NCBI RefSeq assembly: GCF_900141785.1
Contig: NZ_FQYP01000009.1
Span: 186,001 to 250,000 of the forward strand
Source: Aquimarina spongiae
Lineage (GTDB): Bacteria > Bacteroidota > Bacteroidia > Flavobacteriales > Flavobacteriaceae
Length of the DNA stretch: 64,000 nucleotides
Direction: 5' to 3'
Under the pieces are notes generated by a model that was not told the DNA's origin, searched no databases, and worked only from the letters and a program-made list of their open reading frames with translations. Shown here piece after piece: positions 8,196-16,373 of this stretch. How positions within the stretch are numbered: position 1 is the stretch's first letter; every line of letters begins with the position of its first letter. The translations under genes and the position numbers were made by a program.

Positions 8196-8348
8196 ATGAA
8201 TATTATAATCCAAAACATATTAGTACTTCTGGTATTTGCGGTCGCAGTAGGATTTTTGATCAAAAAATTCTTTTGGAAACCTTCCTGGTCCTCAGCAAAG
8301 AAAAAGGACAAAGGAGCATGTGGTGATGGAGGTTGTGGCTGCCATTAA
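8196..8348 (+). CDS. FeoB-associated Cys-rich membrane protein
   Basis: A 50-residue protein: one membrane helix (residues about 5-22), a basic stretch (WKPSWSSAKKKDK), and a C-terminal CGDGGCGCH tail with three Cys and a final His that could bind iron. It starts 40 bp after feoB, which fits the small FeoB-associated Cys-rich family (Pfam FeoB_associated). The role is probably an accessory to Fe(II) uptake or a metal-relay tail, inferred by position. Its stop overlaps by 4 bp the stop of the convergent permease gene. Confidence 0.85.
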   Translation: MNIIIQNILVLLVFAVAVGFLIKKFFWKPSWSSAKKKDKGACGDGGCGCH

Positions 8349-9271
8349 GTTTTAGACTTTCTTTTCCAAGGTAAAGGACCACTGCTAATCAAGTAGACTC
8401 CCATAAAAATAAGAATACAACAAAGTAATTTTGAGATGGTAATATCTCCTTGGTACTGGCTATCTATTACCAAATACGAAACCAGCGCAACCAAAATCAT
8501 AGCCACTGCAGGTTGCACATAAATATAACTGCTGGATACCGTTGGTTTTACATACTGTAATGCAAACATATTGAGTAAATAGGCAAGAAAGGTGGGCCCA
8601 ACGACAACATAGATTAGCGATATCCAATTGGTAAATTCAAAAGCAGCAAAGTCAGTGTTTAATAAGGGAGAAATGCACAACGGAAACATGAATATAAACC
8701 CAAATAAAAAGGTCCAAATGATCACGGTAACGGGTTTGTATTTAGACATCATGGGTTTTACAATGACTAGATAAAAAGCAAAAGCCAAGGCGTTGATGGC
8801 AATAAAAATATTTCCTTTAATCGAACCGGTCCCTAACCCAGAATTTCCTAAGTAGATAAGCAATATGGCTCCTAGTCCTCCAATAGTAATCCCGAGCACA
8901 CGTCTAGAGGTAAAAGGTTCTTTTAGTAAAAACCGGCTTATAATCACCGTGTAAATAGGCATGGCAGTAATTATTATAGCAGCATCTACTGGAGAGGTAA
9001 GGCTTAAACCATTCATCGAGAAGTACTGATTGGTAGCTACTCCCAAAAAACCACATAGCGCAAGTCTGGGAATATCTTTTCGATCTACAGATTCTTTGAT
9101 AAATGTTTTCAGAATAAAAAATAAAAGTCCAGCTCCTGCTATACGAAGAAATACCAATGCAGAGGCTTCCATTTTATTAGGCATCAACCCTTTGGCGATT
9201 AAATAATTGGCACCATAAACAATATTTACACTTAATAAGGCAATATGAGCCTTTCCAGTATTAGAAATCAT
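8345..9271 (-). CDS. EamA/DMT-family permease
   Basis: The 308-residue inner-membrane protein has ten hydrophobic helices in two repeated halves (about residues 8-145 and 155-300), the EamA pattern of drug/metabolite exporters. The motifs VNIVYGANYLIAKG and FLRIAGAGLLFF in the first half are typical. The substrate (amino acid, nucleotide or other metabolite) cannot be read from sequence. It is convergent with, and overlaps by 4 bp, the Cys-rich Feo protein gene. Confidence 0.9.
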   Translation of the reverse strand: MISNTGKAHIALLSVNIVYGANYLIAKGLMPNKMEASALVFLRIAGAGLLFFILKTFIKESVDRKDIPRLALCGFLGVATNQYFSMNGLSLTSPVDAAIIITAMPIYTVIISRFLLKEPFTSRRVLGITIGGLGAILLIYLGNSGLGTGSIKGNIFIAINALAFAFYLVIVKPMMSKYKPVTVIIWTFLFGFIFMFPLCISPLLNTDFAAFEFTNWISLIYVVVGPTFLAYLLNMFALQYVKPTVSSSYIYVQPAVAMILVALVSYLVIDSQYQGDITISKLLCCILIFMGVYLISSGPLPWKRKSKT

Positions 9272-9316
9272 AGGGTGCGAATAATAAATGGGTTGGCAAC
9301 ATTATTGTTTAGCTGT

Positions 9317-9736
9317 TTATTTGATGATCAATTCCAGATAATAGTTTTCTTCGGGGATAGGTTGTTGATTGACGGGATATGGACTAATTGTATATCCATA
9401 AACCGTTTTGTCCCCCTTGGTCATTACTAACTCTTGTTTTTTAGGGTTAATGTTCGTCTTGCCAAAAATCAATTCCTTCGTTTCTAGTAGCTTTTCATTT
9501 TCATAGATTTCAATCTGCACTTTTGCCTGCCCTTCCCACATACAAGATACTCCTGTTGGACATCTTGAATCTTCAATAACTTTTACAAATTTGATGCTCT
9601 TTGAGTCGAATTCGATCGTAGATCCTAACTTCAGTTTACTAATGATTTTTGGAGATTCGGTGTTAGTCGAATCTTGTGCGGATAACGATACCTGAAATAG
9701 TAGGATTATTAACGGAAAAATAATGGATTTGATCAT
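9317..9736 (-). CDS. Small secreted protein of unknown function
   Basis: 139 residues beginning with a signal peptide cut after ...VSLSAQ. The mature part is beta-rich with a conserved-looking core DSRCPTGVSCMWEGQAKV, whose two Cys may form a disulfide, and a C-terminal strand pair ending YYLELIIK. Proteins of this type, with a short RCP-G-x-x-C-x-W motif, are known to me as hypothetical exported proteins in Flavobacteriia. It follows the EamA gene's start by 45 bp on the same strand and may be transcribed with it. Confidence 0.75.
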   Translation of the reverse strand: MIKSIIFPLIILLFQVSLSAQDSTNTESPKIISKLKLGSTIEFDSKSIKFVKVIEDSRCPTGVSCMWEGQAKVQIEIYENEKLLETKELIFGKTNINPKKQELVMTKGDKTVYGYTISPYPVNQQPIPEENYYLELIIK

Positions 9737-9745
9737 AACAGCTAC

Positions 9746-9755
9746 AACACGTGTT
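9746..9755. promoter_or_regulatory. 10-bp perfect palindrome in a divergent intergenic region
   Basis: AACACGTGTT lies between the divergent secreted-protein gene and the carotenoid operon, about 85 bp before the desaturase start. Its position suits an operator, but no regulator is encoded nearby, and a palindrome this short can be chance. Confidence 0.3.
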
Positions 9756-9833
9756 AAAGATATATAAAAAATGAAATGCCTATGCGGTAAAAGATCCTAA
9801 TATTACGGAATTTTGAGTGATCGTCATAAATTT

Positions 9834-11315
9834 ATGGAAAGAGAAAAAGCGATAATAATAGGTGCTGGCATTGCTGGTTTGGCAACAGCAATTCGACTGC
9901 AAAGTGCAAATTTTGATGTCGAGGTTTTCGAAACCAATCCAAGTGCAGGAGGTAAATTGGCAGAAATTCGAGAAAAAGGTTATCGTTTTGATTGTGGTCC
10001 TTCTTTGTTTACAATGCCTCAGTTTATAGAAGAATTATTTACGATATCCAGCAAACCCATGTCGGCATATTTCTCTTATGTAAAAAAAGAGACAGTTTGT
10101 AACTACTTCTATGAGGATGATACCCGATTTACGGCACATGCCGATATTGATAAATTTGCAATGTCTGCCGCCGAAGCTTTTGAGGTCGAAGCTCAAACTA
10201 TCAAAGATTATTTTGATAGTAGTAAAAAGAAATTTGATCTAACATCATCTTTATTTCTTGAGAAATCTCTCCATAAATTAAACACCTATTTGTCATCAGA
10301 TACGATAAAAGCAATAACCAATGTTGGACAGCTGGATATAGGTGCAACGCTGCATAAAGTGAATTCAAAAAAATTTAAGGATCGCCGATTGGTTCAGTTT
10401 TTTGATCGTTTTGCCACCTACAATGGGTCTAATCCATATAAAACTCCCGGAATCATGTCTATGATCCCGCATTTGGAACAATACTATGGTACCTTTTTTC
10501 CAGAAGGAGGAATGTATAGCATAGCTCATAGTCTATATCGTCTGGCCCAAGACTTGGGAGTGGTCTTTAATTTCAATGCAAAGGTCACGCAAATAGCTGT
10601 TGCAAATAATAGTGCAGAAGGAGTTTTTGTTGGGGAGAAACGTATTGATGCTGATGTAGTAGTTTCTAATATGGATATAGTTCCTACATATCGAAAGTTA
10701 CTTCCTGATTGTAAAGCTCCTGAAAAAACATTACAACAACCACGATCGAGTTCGGCATTAATATTTTATTGGGGAATCAAAGGAACATTTCCAGAATTGG
10801 ATCTTCACAATATATTTTTTAGCGAAAATTACAAAGAAGAGTTCGATTGTATTTTCACGAGGAAAGAAGTTGGTAACGACCCAACTATATACATTAATAT
10901 TACCTCAAAAAATGAGCCCAATGATGCACCAGAGGGGTGCGAAAATTGGTTTGTAATGATTAATGTTCCTGGCAATCAGGGACAAGATTGGGATGGTATC
11001 ATCACAACGGCCAAAAAAAACATTTTGCAAAAACTCTCCAGAATTTTGCAAAGAGATATTGAGCAAATCATCGAGACCGAGTCTATTTTGGATCCACGTA
11101 CTATCGAAGAAAGAACACAGTCCTATCAAGGATCTTTGTATGGCTCGTCTAGTAATAATAAATATGCAGCTTTTTTAAGGCACCCTAACTTTTCTCAACA
11201 GATCAAGAAACTGTATTTCTGTGGTGGTAGCGTGCACCCAGGAGGAGGGATTCCCTTGTGCTTGTTATCCGGGAAGATAGTTGCAGAGCTCATTTCAAAA
11301 GACACTAAAAAATAA
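9834..11315 (+). CDS. Carotenoid desaturase of the CrtI/CrtD type
   Basis: FAD-dependent carotenoid dehydrogenases introduce double bonds into phytoene (CrtI) or at C3-C4 of hydrated carotenoids (CrtD). The protein has the N-terminal dinucleotide fold AIIIGAGIAGLATAIRL with a downstream acidic residue (VEVFETN), PSAGGK, the FDCGPSLFTMP segment and a C-terminal FAD-contact region (YFCGGSVHPGGGIPLCLLSG). I prefer the ATG at 9834 (493 residues) over the TTG at 9813 because it places the FAD motif at the usual distance. The CruF-type and cyclase genes follow immediately, and no phytoene synthase is present. That neighbourhood leaves open whether this is CrtI or a CrtD-like paralogue. Confidence 0.88.
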   Translation: MEREKAIIIGAGIAGLATAIRLQSANFDVEVFETNPSAGGKLAEIREKGYRFDCGPSLFTMPQFIEELFTISSKPMSAYFSYVKKETVCNYFYEDDTRFTAHADIDKFAMSAAEAFEVEAQTIKDYFDSSKKKFDLTSSLFLEKSLHKLNTYLSSDTIKAITNVGQLDIGATLHKVNSKKFKDRRLVQFFDRFATYNGSNPYKTPGIMSMIPHLEQYYGTFFPEGGMYSIAHSLYRLAQDLGVVFNFNAKVTQIAVANNSAEGVFVGEKRIDADVVVSNMDIVPTYRKLLPDCKAPEKTLQQPRSSSALIFYWGIKGTFPELDLHNIFFSENYKEEFDCIFTRKEVGNDPTIYINITSKNEPNDAPEGCENWFVMINVPGNQGQDWDGIITTAKKNILQKLSRILQRDIEQIIETESILDPRTIEERTQSYQGSLYGSSSNNKYAAFLRHPNFSQQIKKLYFCGGSVHPGGGIPLCLLSGKIVAELISKDTKK

Positions 11316-11321
11316 TAGAAA

Positions 11322-11948
11322 ATGGCCCCCAAAAGAAAGCTCATATATTCCATTGTTGTTGTTTGGTTGTTTACTATCTCCGGGATTTTAGGAATTCTTA
11401 TGGGGTATGAATCCTGGTTTTTATCCCTAACCTGGCTGCATTTGCTGATATACCTCTTTTTAATTCTTTGGAATGCTGATTTCAATCGGAAATTGATATA
11501 TGCATTGTGTATTCCTTTTGGTATTGGTATGATTGCCGAAATAATTGGTGTCAATACCGGATTGATTTTCGGAACATACGAGTATGGTAAGAACCTAGGC
11601 CCAAAAGTGTATGGTGTACCTTGGATGATTGGGGTGAATTGGGCTATCTTAACGTTTTGTTGTGCCGCTTTAGCAAAGAAAATTGTTGATCCTATTTTGG
11701 TTTCGTCAGCATTGGGAGCAATAATTATGGTATTGCTGGATGTGGTCATGGAGTTCTCAGCACCTAGATTTGATTTTTGGGAATTTGAAGGAGGAATTGC
11801 TCCATTTCAAAATTATGTGGGTTGGTTGGTAACGGCATGTATTGTTCAGTTCTTATTTCAAAAAATGGTGAACATGTTTCGTTTCACGATCTCGGTACAT
11901 ATTTTTATTGCTATATTGGTCTTCTTTTCCATTTTCATATTGTTCTGA
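11322..11948 (+). CDS. cruF: CruF-type carotenoid biosynthesis membrane protein
   Basis: The 208-residue integral membrane protein has about six hydrophobic helices and the motif run GVNTGLIFGTYEYG, LGPKVYGVPWMIGVNWAIL and DVVMEFSAPRFDFWEF, which I recognise from the carotenoid 1',2'-hydratase (CruF, DUF422/PF04240) family. These enzymes add water to the psi end of acyclic or monocyclic carotenoids. The gene lies 6 bp after the desaturase, and its stop TGA is directly followed by the ATG of the cyclase, so all three genes are translationally coupled. The presence of a hydratase predicts a carotenoid with a 1'-hydroxy end such as saproxanthin or myxol (inference). Confidence 0.8.
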   Translation: MAPKRKLIYSIVVVWLFTISGILGILMGYESWFLSLTWLHLLIYLFLILWNADFNRKLIYALCIPFGIGMIAEIIGVNTGLIFGTYEYGKNLGPKVYGVPWMIGVNWAILTFCCAALAKKIVDPILVSSALGAIIMVLLDVVMEFSAPRFDFWEFEGGIAPFQNYVGWLVTACIVQFLFQKMVNMFRFTISVHIFIAILVFFSIFILF

Positions 11949-13088
11949 ATGCAAAAATATGATTACATCATTACGGGTATGGGAGCGTCTGGCCTTATGT
12001 TTGCCTATAGGTTAGTATCTGACCCTTACTTCGATGATCATTCCATATTACTGATCGATAAAGTTTCCAAAGATCAAAATGATCGTACCTGGTGTTATTG
12101 GGACCTCACGGATGGAGATTGGGATGCTATATTGCACAAAAGGTGGGATAATATCTATTTCGGAAGTACTACCTACAAAGAACACACAGCTATTTTGCCG
12201 TATCAATACAAAATGATTCAAGGGAAGGATTTCTATGATTTTATCTTAAAAAAAATAGCTTCAAAAACCAATGTAAGCATTGCCAAAGAGACCCTTGTTG
12301 CATTGAATGAAAAAGGATCTTATGCAGAAGTTGTTACAGATCAGACCACCTATCAGGCAGGTAAAGTATTCAATAGCGTTATTCTATCCGATGCGTATAA
12401 AAAGCAACAGCAGTTTCCTTTGTTGAATCAACATTTTTTGGGCTGGTTTATTAAAACCGAAACAGATATTTTTGATGATCAGGAAGCCACTTTTATGGAC
12501 TTTACTGTGGATCAAAAAGGGAATACCCGGTTTATGTATGTGCTGCCCACTTCAAAACGAGAAGCCCTTTTTGAATACACCCTGTTTTCTGAAGATTTGT
12601 TAGAAGAAAAAGAGTACGAAGAAGCTATTGTAAGCTATTTGGAAAGTAAAGGAATCAAGAACTATCAAATTGTAGAAAAAGAAAAGGGATGCATCCCGAT
12701 GACTTCGTATGAATTCAAAAAATTCAATAGTACCAATATCATCCACATGGGTACAGCAGGGGGATGGACCAAAGCAAGTACTGGATATACCTTTGCGATT
12801 TCTTCGAAAAAAACAAAACGATTGGTAGCATACATTAAAGGCAATACAGATCTATCAAAATTTGAAAAAAGAACTCGATTTTGGTATTACGATTTATTGT
12901 TTTTGGATGTGTTGTACAAAAATAACGACTTCGGACACCGATTGTTCTCCATATTATTTAGGAAAAATGACAGTCGTAAAATTCTAAAATTTTTGGATGA
13001 GGAAACTACCCTTTGGGAAGAAATTAAAATTACAACCAGCTTGCCAAATTTATTGTTTTTGAAAGCCTTATGGAGAAGACTGTTTTAA
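11949..13088 (+). CDS. crtY: Lycopene cyclase family protein
   Basis: CrtY-type cyclases close the beta ring on lycopene ends using a bound flavin. The 379-residue protein begins with a dinucleotide-binding fold (YDYIITGMGASGLMFAYRL, acidic D at LLIDK), then DRTWCYW, a typical cyclase segment, and GTAGGWTKASTGYTF near residue 275, the conserved G-x-x-G-x-x-x-P/A-S-T-G-Y motif. It starts right after the cruF stop and ends 4 bp from a convergent gene. Combined with CruF, it would act on one end of the molecule while the other is hydrated. Confidence 0.9.
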   Translation: MQKYDYIITGMGASGLMFAYRLVSDPYFDDHSILLIDKVSKDQNDRTWCYWDLTDGDWDAILHKRWDNIYFGSTTYKEHTAILPYQYKMIQGKDFYDFILKKIASKTNVSIAKETLVALNEKGSYAEVVTDQTTYQAGKVFNSVILSDAYKKQQQFPLLNQHFLGWFIKTETDIFDDQEATFMDFTVDQKGNTRFMYVLPTSKREALFEYTLFSEDLLEEKEYEEAIVSYLESKGIKNYQIVEKEKGCIPMTSYEFKKFNSTNIIHMGTAGGWTKASTGYTFAISSKKTKRLVAYIKGNTDLSKFEKRTRFWYYDLLFLDVLYKNNDFGHRLFSILFRKNDSRKILKFLDEETTLWEEIKITTSLPNLLFLKALWRRLF

Positions 13089-13091
13089 CAT

Positions 13092-13823
13092 CTAACTAAT
13101 ACCACGTTCTTTTTTGATGGAGTCATACGCTTTTTGAACCTCTCTGAATTTTTCTTCGGCACCTTTCTTATACACTTCATCCATATGCTGTAATTTGTCG
13201 GGATGATACTTTTTGGCCATGGTTCTGTAGGCTTTTTTTACTTCAGAGTCAGTTGCTGTTTTTTCGATTTCAAGAATCTTATACGCATGATCTCCTGTTT
13301 TGAAAAACATGGCTTTGATACTTTCAAAATCCCGAACATTGATTCTTAAGAAACCAGCTATTTTTTGTATTTCCGAAGCTTCAGAAGAGCTTATACTACC
13401 ATCGGCATTGGCTATACCAAATAAAAAATGAAGAATTTGTAATCGCGAAGGATAGCGAGTATGCTGATTAATATACATGCATATTCGCGGAGCAGACACC
13501 TCCCTTTTTTTAATGATTTCATTAAATGTTCTAAAGGTGGCATTGGCTCGTTCTTTCCCATAGGCACTTACAAAATAGAGGCGCACATAATCCAATTCGG
13601 TTTGATTGACCCTTCCGTCTGCCTTGATCACGATAGAGGACAGGGATAAAAGATTCAACTCGAAATCGGCGGGGGTGACTTTAGGTTGATCAGAAAAAAC
13701 CGTTTTGAAATCACCTTTACCAATAGAGGTCGTATCCAAAAGGCTTCCTAATATAAATCCAAGAACGGCTCCGGGAAACCTAAAAAATATATACCCTAAT
13801 AAGGTGGCAAGCCATTTGATCAT
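13092..13823 (-). CDS. TerB-like / DnaJ-domain membrane protein (DjlA-like)
   Basis: 243 residues: an N-terminal hydrophobic segment (about 4-30), a helical TerB-like domain (about 55-150, with NLLSLSSIVIKADGRVNQTE and FGIANADGSISSSEA), and a C-terminal J domain (about 175-243) with the essential HPD (KKYHPDKL). The J domain would stimulate DnaK ATPase at the membrane, as in DjlA. Its gene ends 4 bp from crtY in the opposite direction and stands alone. Confidence 0.88.
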   Translation of the reverse strand: MIKWLATLLGYIFFRFPGAVLGFILGSLLDTTSIGKGDFKTVFSDQPKVTPADFELNLLSLSSIVIKADGRVNQTELDYVRLYFVSAYGKERANATFRTFNEIIKKREVSAPRICMYINQHTRYPSRLQILHFLFGIANADGSISSSEASEIQKIAGFLRINVRDFESIKAMFFKTGDHAYKILEIEKTATDSEVKKAYRTMAKKYHPDKLQHMDEVYKKGAEEKFREVQKAYDSIKKERGIS

Positions 13824-13997
13824 TCCGTTGCAATTTTTGAGCGGTAAAGATAATCCTAATTATCTAAAACCTGATTTATTCTATTACAATATTGGTCAAC
13901 ACTTATGATTTTTTGTTACTCATTATCAAGGAATATTGTTGGGGAATTGATCAATTACCGACTACATGTCAGGTAACCGTATGTGGTACATAATTTG

Positions 13998-14005
13998 TAC
14001 CTTTG
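13998..14005 (+). promoter_or_regulatory. -7 promoter box of the bacilliredoxin gene
   Basis: TACCTTTG matches TAnnTTTG and lies 34 bp upstream of the ATG at 14039. It overlaps the alternative TTG start at 14003, which supports the ATG. Confidence 0.6.
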
Positions 14006-14038
14006 TATGAAAATGTAAACAAAAAAATAAAAAGAAAT

Positions 14039-14449
14039 ATGTATCCAGCAGATTTAGTAAAACCAATGCGCGAAGATTTGACCAATATTGGTTTTGAAGA
14101 ATTACACACAGTAGAGGCGGTAGAGACGGCAATGGCAAAAGAAGGGACAACATTGGTAGTTGTAAATTCTGTTTGTGGTTGTGCTGCAGCAAATGCGCGT
14201 CCGGGAGCAAAAGCTTCTTTAAATAATGATAAAAAACCAGATAATCTGGTGACTGTATTTGCGGGTGTAGATAGAGAAGCAACAGACAAAGCCAGAGGAT
14301 TTATGGTTCCATTTCCACCATCTTCTCCTTCTATGGCATTATTTAAAAATGGAGAATTGGTGCACATGTTAGAGCGTCACCATATCGAAGGAAGACCTGC
14401 AGAAATGATTGCAGAAAACTTAATGGACGCATACAACGAGCATTGCTAA
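14039..14449 (+). CDS. BrxA/BrxB family bacilliredoxin
   Basis: Bacilliredoxins of the YphP/YqiW family remove bacillithiol from mixed disulfides. The 136-residue protein has the family's CGC active site in NSVCGCAAANARPG (near residue 43) and the characteristic ending with ERHHIEGRPAEMIAENL and a C-terminal ...NEHC. The ATG at 14039 matches the usual MYP start; the upstream TTG lies within the promoter box. The gene is single and followed by a strong terminator. No bacillithiol synthesis genes are in view. Confidence 0.93.
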   Translation: MYPADLVKPMREDLTNIGFEELHTVEAVETAMAKEGTTLVVVNSVCGCAAANARPGAKASLNNDKKPDNLVTVFAGVDREATDKARGFMVPFPPSSPSMALFKNGELVHMLERHHIEGRPAEMIAENLMDAYNEHC

Positions 14450-14471
14450 AAATACCATACGAAATAGGATT

Positions 14472-14505
14472 AAAAACCGCTCTGTCATGCAGGGCGGTTT
14501 TTTTA
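14472..14505 (+). terminator. Rho-independent terminator after the bacilliredoxin gene
   Basis: AAACCGCTCTG pairs with CAGGGCGGTTT (one G-U pair), short loop, followed by TTTTATTTTTT. It lies 23 bp after the stop. Confidence 0.9.
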
Positions 14506-14623
14506 TTTTTTGGACACGGTAATTTAGTCTGTTAAACAGTTGCTCAACTAAAAATAATATCAGACATTGCACCGTCCTAACAGATACAAGTAATGGTCTT
14601 TAGGCATTCACACAATAATAAAA

Positions 14624-15364
14624 ATGGAATTGATCAAAAAGATACTGTCTTATCCGTTAAGCGTATTGTTTTACCTCTTTTTCGGGCTTACTTTGGTGGT
14701 GTTTCATCCACTACAATGGATTGCTGTTCGTATTGGCCCTAGAGCTCACCGAAGAATGGTAAACCTTATGAATTTATGCCTTTTAGGTTGTTTGATGATT
14801 TTGGGAGTAAGATTTAGCTATCGTAACAAGCAAAATCTACCCAAGGATAAAGAAAAAATCATTGTTTCGAATCATCAAAGCATGTTCGACATTCCTTTGA
14901 TCATTTGGTTTATGAGAGCTCACAAAACCAAGTTCATTTCTAAAATAGAATTGGGTAAAGGAATCCCTAGTATTTCATTTAACCTTCGTCATGGGGGTAA
15001 TGCATTGATCGACAGAAAAAATCCAAAACAATCGATTCCAGAATTAACGAGATTTGCCAAGTTTGTGGCAGAAAATAAATTTGCCGCGGTTATTTTTCCT
15101 GAAGGAACCCGCAGCAGAACTGGGAAACCAAAGAAATTTGCTGAGACTGGACTCAAAATATTATTTAAACATGCACCAGAGGCGTTGGTGGTTCCTGTAA
15201 CGATCAACAACAGTTGGAAACTGGTGCGATTTGGAAATTTCCCTATGGGAGTTGGCATTCACCTAACCCTGGATGTTCATGAACCCCTCCCAGTAGATCG
15301 CAAAAATGTTGCAGAGGTAATTGCAACTGCAGAAGAACGAGTAACCCAAGGAGTAAGAACATAA
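14624..15364 (+). CDS. plsC: 1-acyl-sn-glycerol-3-phosphate acyltransferase
   Basis: PlsC converts lysophosphatidate to phosphatidate at the inner membrane. The 246-residue protein has an N-terminal membrane helix (about 8-30), the acyltransferase HX4D motif as NHQSMFD (near residue 84) and FPEGTRSRTGKPKKF (near 159), plus VVPVTINNS. Length is normal. It is the first of three tightly spaced genes with an acyl-ACP desaturase 13 bp downstream, which suggests coupled membrane phospholipid synthesis. Confidence 0.93.
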   Translation: MELIKKILSYPLSVLFYLFFGLTLVVFHPLQWIAVRIGPRAHRRMVNLMNLCLLGCLMILGVRFSYRNKQNLPKDKEKIIVSNHQSMFDIPLIIWFMRAHKTKFISKIELGKGIPSISFNLRHGGNALIDRKNPKQSIPELTRFAKFVAENKFAAVIFPEGTRSRTGKPKKFAETGLKILFKHAPEALVVPVTINNSWKLVRFGNFPMGVGIHLTLDVHEPLPVDRKNVAEVIATAEERVTQGVRT

Positions 15365-15377
15365 TACACTTAATGTA

Positions 15378-16373
15378 ATGGCTTTAGACAATATTAGATT
15401 AGAAGTAATGCAACTGTTGGAAAAGAAGATAGATGCATTTATCGAAAAATTCCTGATCCCGATAGATCAGGTGTGGCAACCCACTGATTTTTTACCGGAT
15501 TCCCAAAATGAGGATACTTTTTTTGATGAGGTGAAAGAACTAAGAGAGTTGGCCAAAGAACTTCCTTATGATTTTTGGGTGGTACTGGTAGGAGATACCA
15601 TTACCGAAGAAGCATTACCAACCTACGAATCCTGGTTGATGGATGTAGAAGGGATCAATCAGCAAGAAGGAGGAAACGGATGGTCGAGATGGACGCGCTT
15701 TTGGACCAGCGAAGAGAATCGTCATGGGGATACCTTGAACAAATATTTGTATTTGTCAGGACGTGTGAACATGAGAGAAGTAGAACGCACCACGCAACAC
15801 TTGATCAATGATGGTTTTGATATCGGAACCGATCAGGATCCCTATAAGAATTTTGTATATACCAGTTTTCAGGAATTAGCAACATATATTTCGCACAACC
15901 GTGTGGCAAAAATGGCTAAACAATATTCGAACAAGTCTTTGGCAAAAATGTGTAAGATTATTGCCGGAGATGAAATGAGGCATTTTAACGCGTATAGCGA
16001 GTTTGTAAAGAATATTTTTGAAGTAGATCCGAGTCAGATGATGCTTGCTTTTAGTGACATGATGAAAAAGAAAATTGTCATGCCAGCACATTTTCTTAGA
16101 GAATCTGGAGAGAGCATAGGATCTGCTTTTGAAGAATTTTCTTATGCAGCTCAGCGATTGGGAGTATATACTTCTCAGGATTATATAGATATTATGCAAC
16201 GACTCATTGATAAGTGGGAGATCGATAAGTTATTAGATCTTACCGATGAAGCTGAGAGAGCTCGTGATTTTGTAATGAAATTACCAGCCAGAATGCAACG
16301 AATCAATGAACGATTGGTAATTCCACAAGATGTGTTTCAATTCAAATGGGTGGAACCTGCAGTGGTGAAGTAA
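15378..16373 (+). CDS. Acyl-ACP desaturase (soluble di-iron type)
   Basis: The soluble acyl-[acyl-carrier-protein] desaturases use a di-iron centre to insert a cis double bond into acyl-ACP. The 331-residue protein shows both ligand motifs: EENRHGD (about residue 113-119) and DEMRH (about residue 198-202), with the earlier Glu ligand probably in the W-x-x-E region. No membrane segments are seen, in keeping with the plant-type fold. It follows plsC by 13 bp and its stop directly abuts the next ATG, so the three genes form one operon. Confidence 0.92.
   Translation: MALDNIRLEVMQLLEKKIDAFIEKFLIPIDQVWQPTDFLPDSQNEDTFFDEVKELRELAKELPYDFWVVLVGDTITEEALPTYESWLMDVEGINQQEGGNGWSRWTRFWTSEENRHGDTLNKYLYLSGRVNMREVERTTQHLINDGFDIGTDQDPYKNFVYTSFQELATYISHNRVAKMAKQYSNKSLAKMCKIIAGDEMRHFNAYSEFVKNIFEVDPSQMMLAFSDMMKKKIVMPAHFLRESGESIGSAFEEFSYAAQRLGVYTSQDYIDIMQRLIDKWEIDKLLDLTDEAERARDFVMKLPARMQRINERLVIPQDVFQFKWVEPAVVK

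Noticed and set aside
8030-8326. 98-codon plus-strand frame after feoB
   Set aside because: It overlaps the end of feoB and the Cys-rich protein in another frame; the frame with FeoB and the Cys-rich tail is clearly the real one.
11195-11749. Antisense 184-codon open frame opposite the desaturase and cruF genes
   Set aside because: It lies across the junction of two well-recognised plus-strand genes and its translation shows no domain or signal features.
13969-14367. Antisense 132-codon open frame opposite the bacilliredoxin gene
   Set aside because: Low-complexity Ser/Ala/Phe translation mirroring the conserved bacilliredoxin gene on the other strand.
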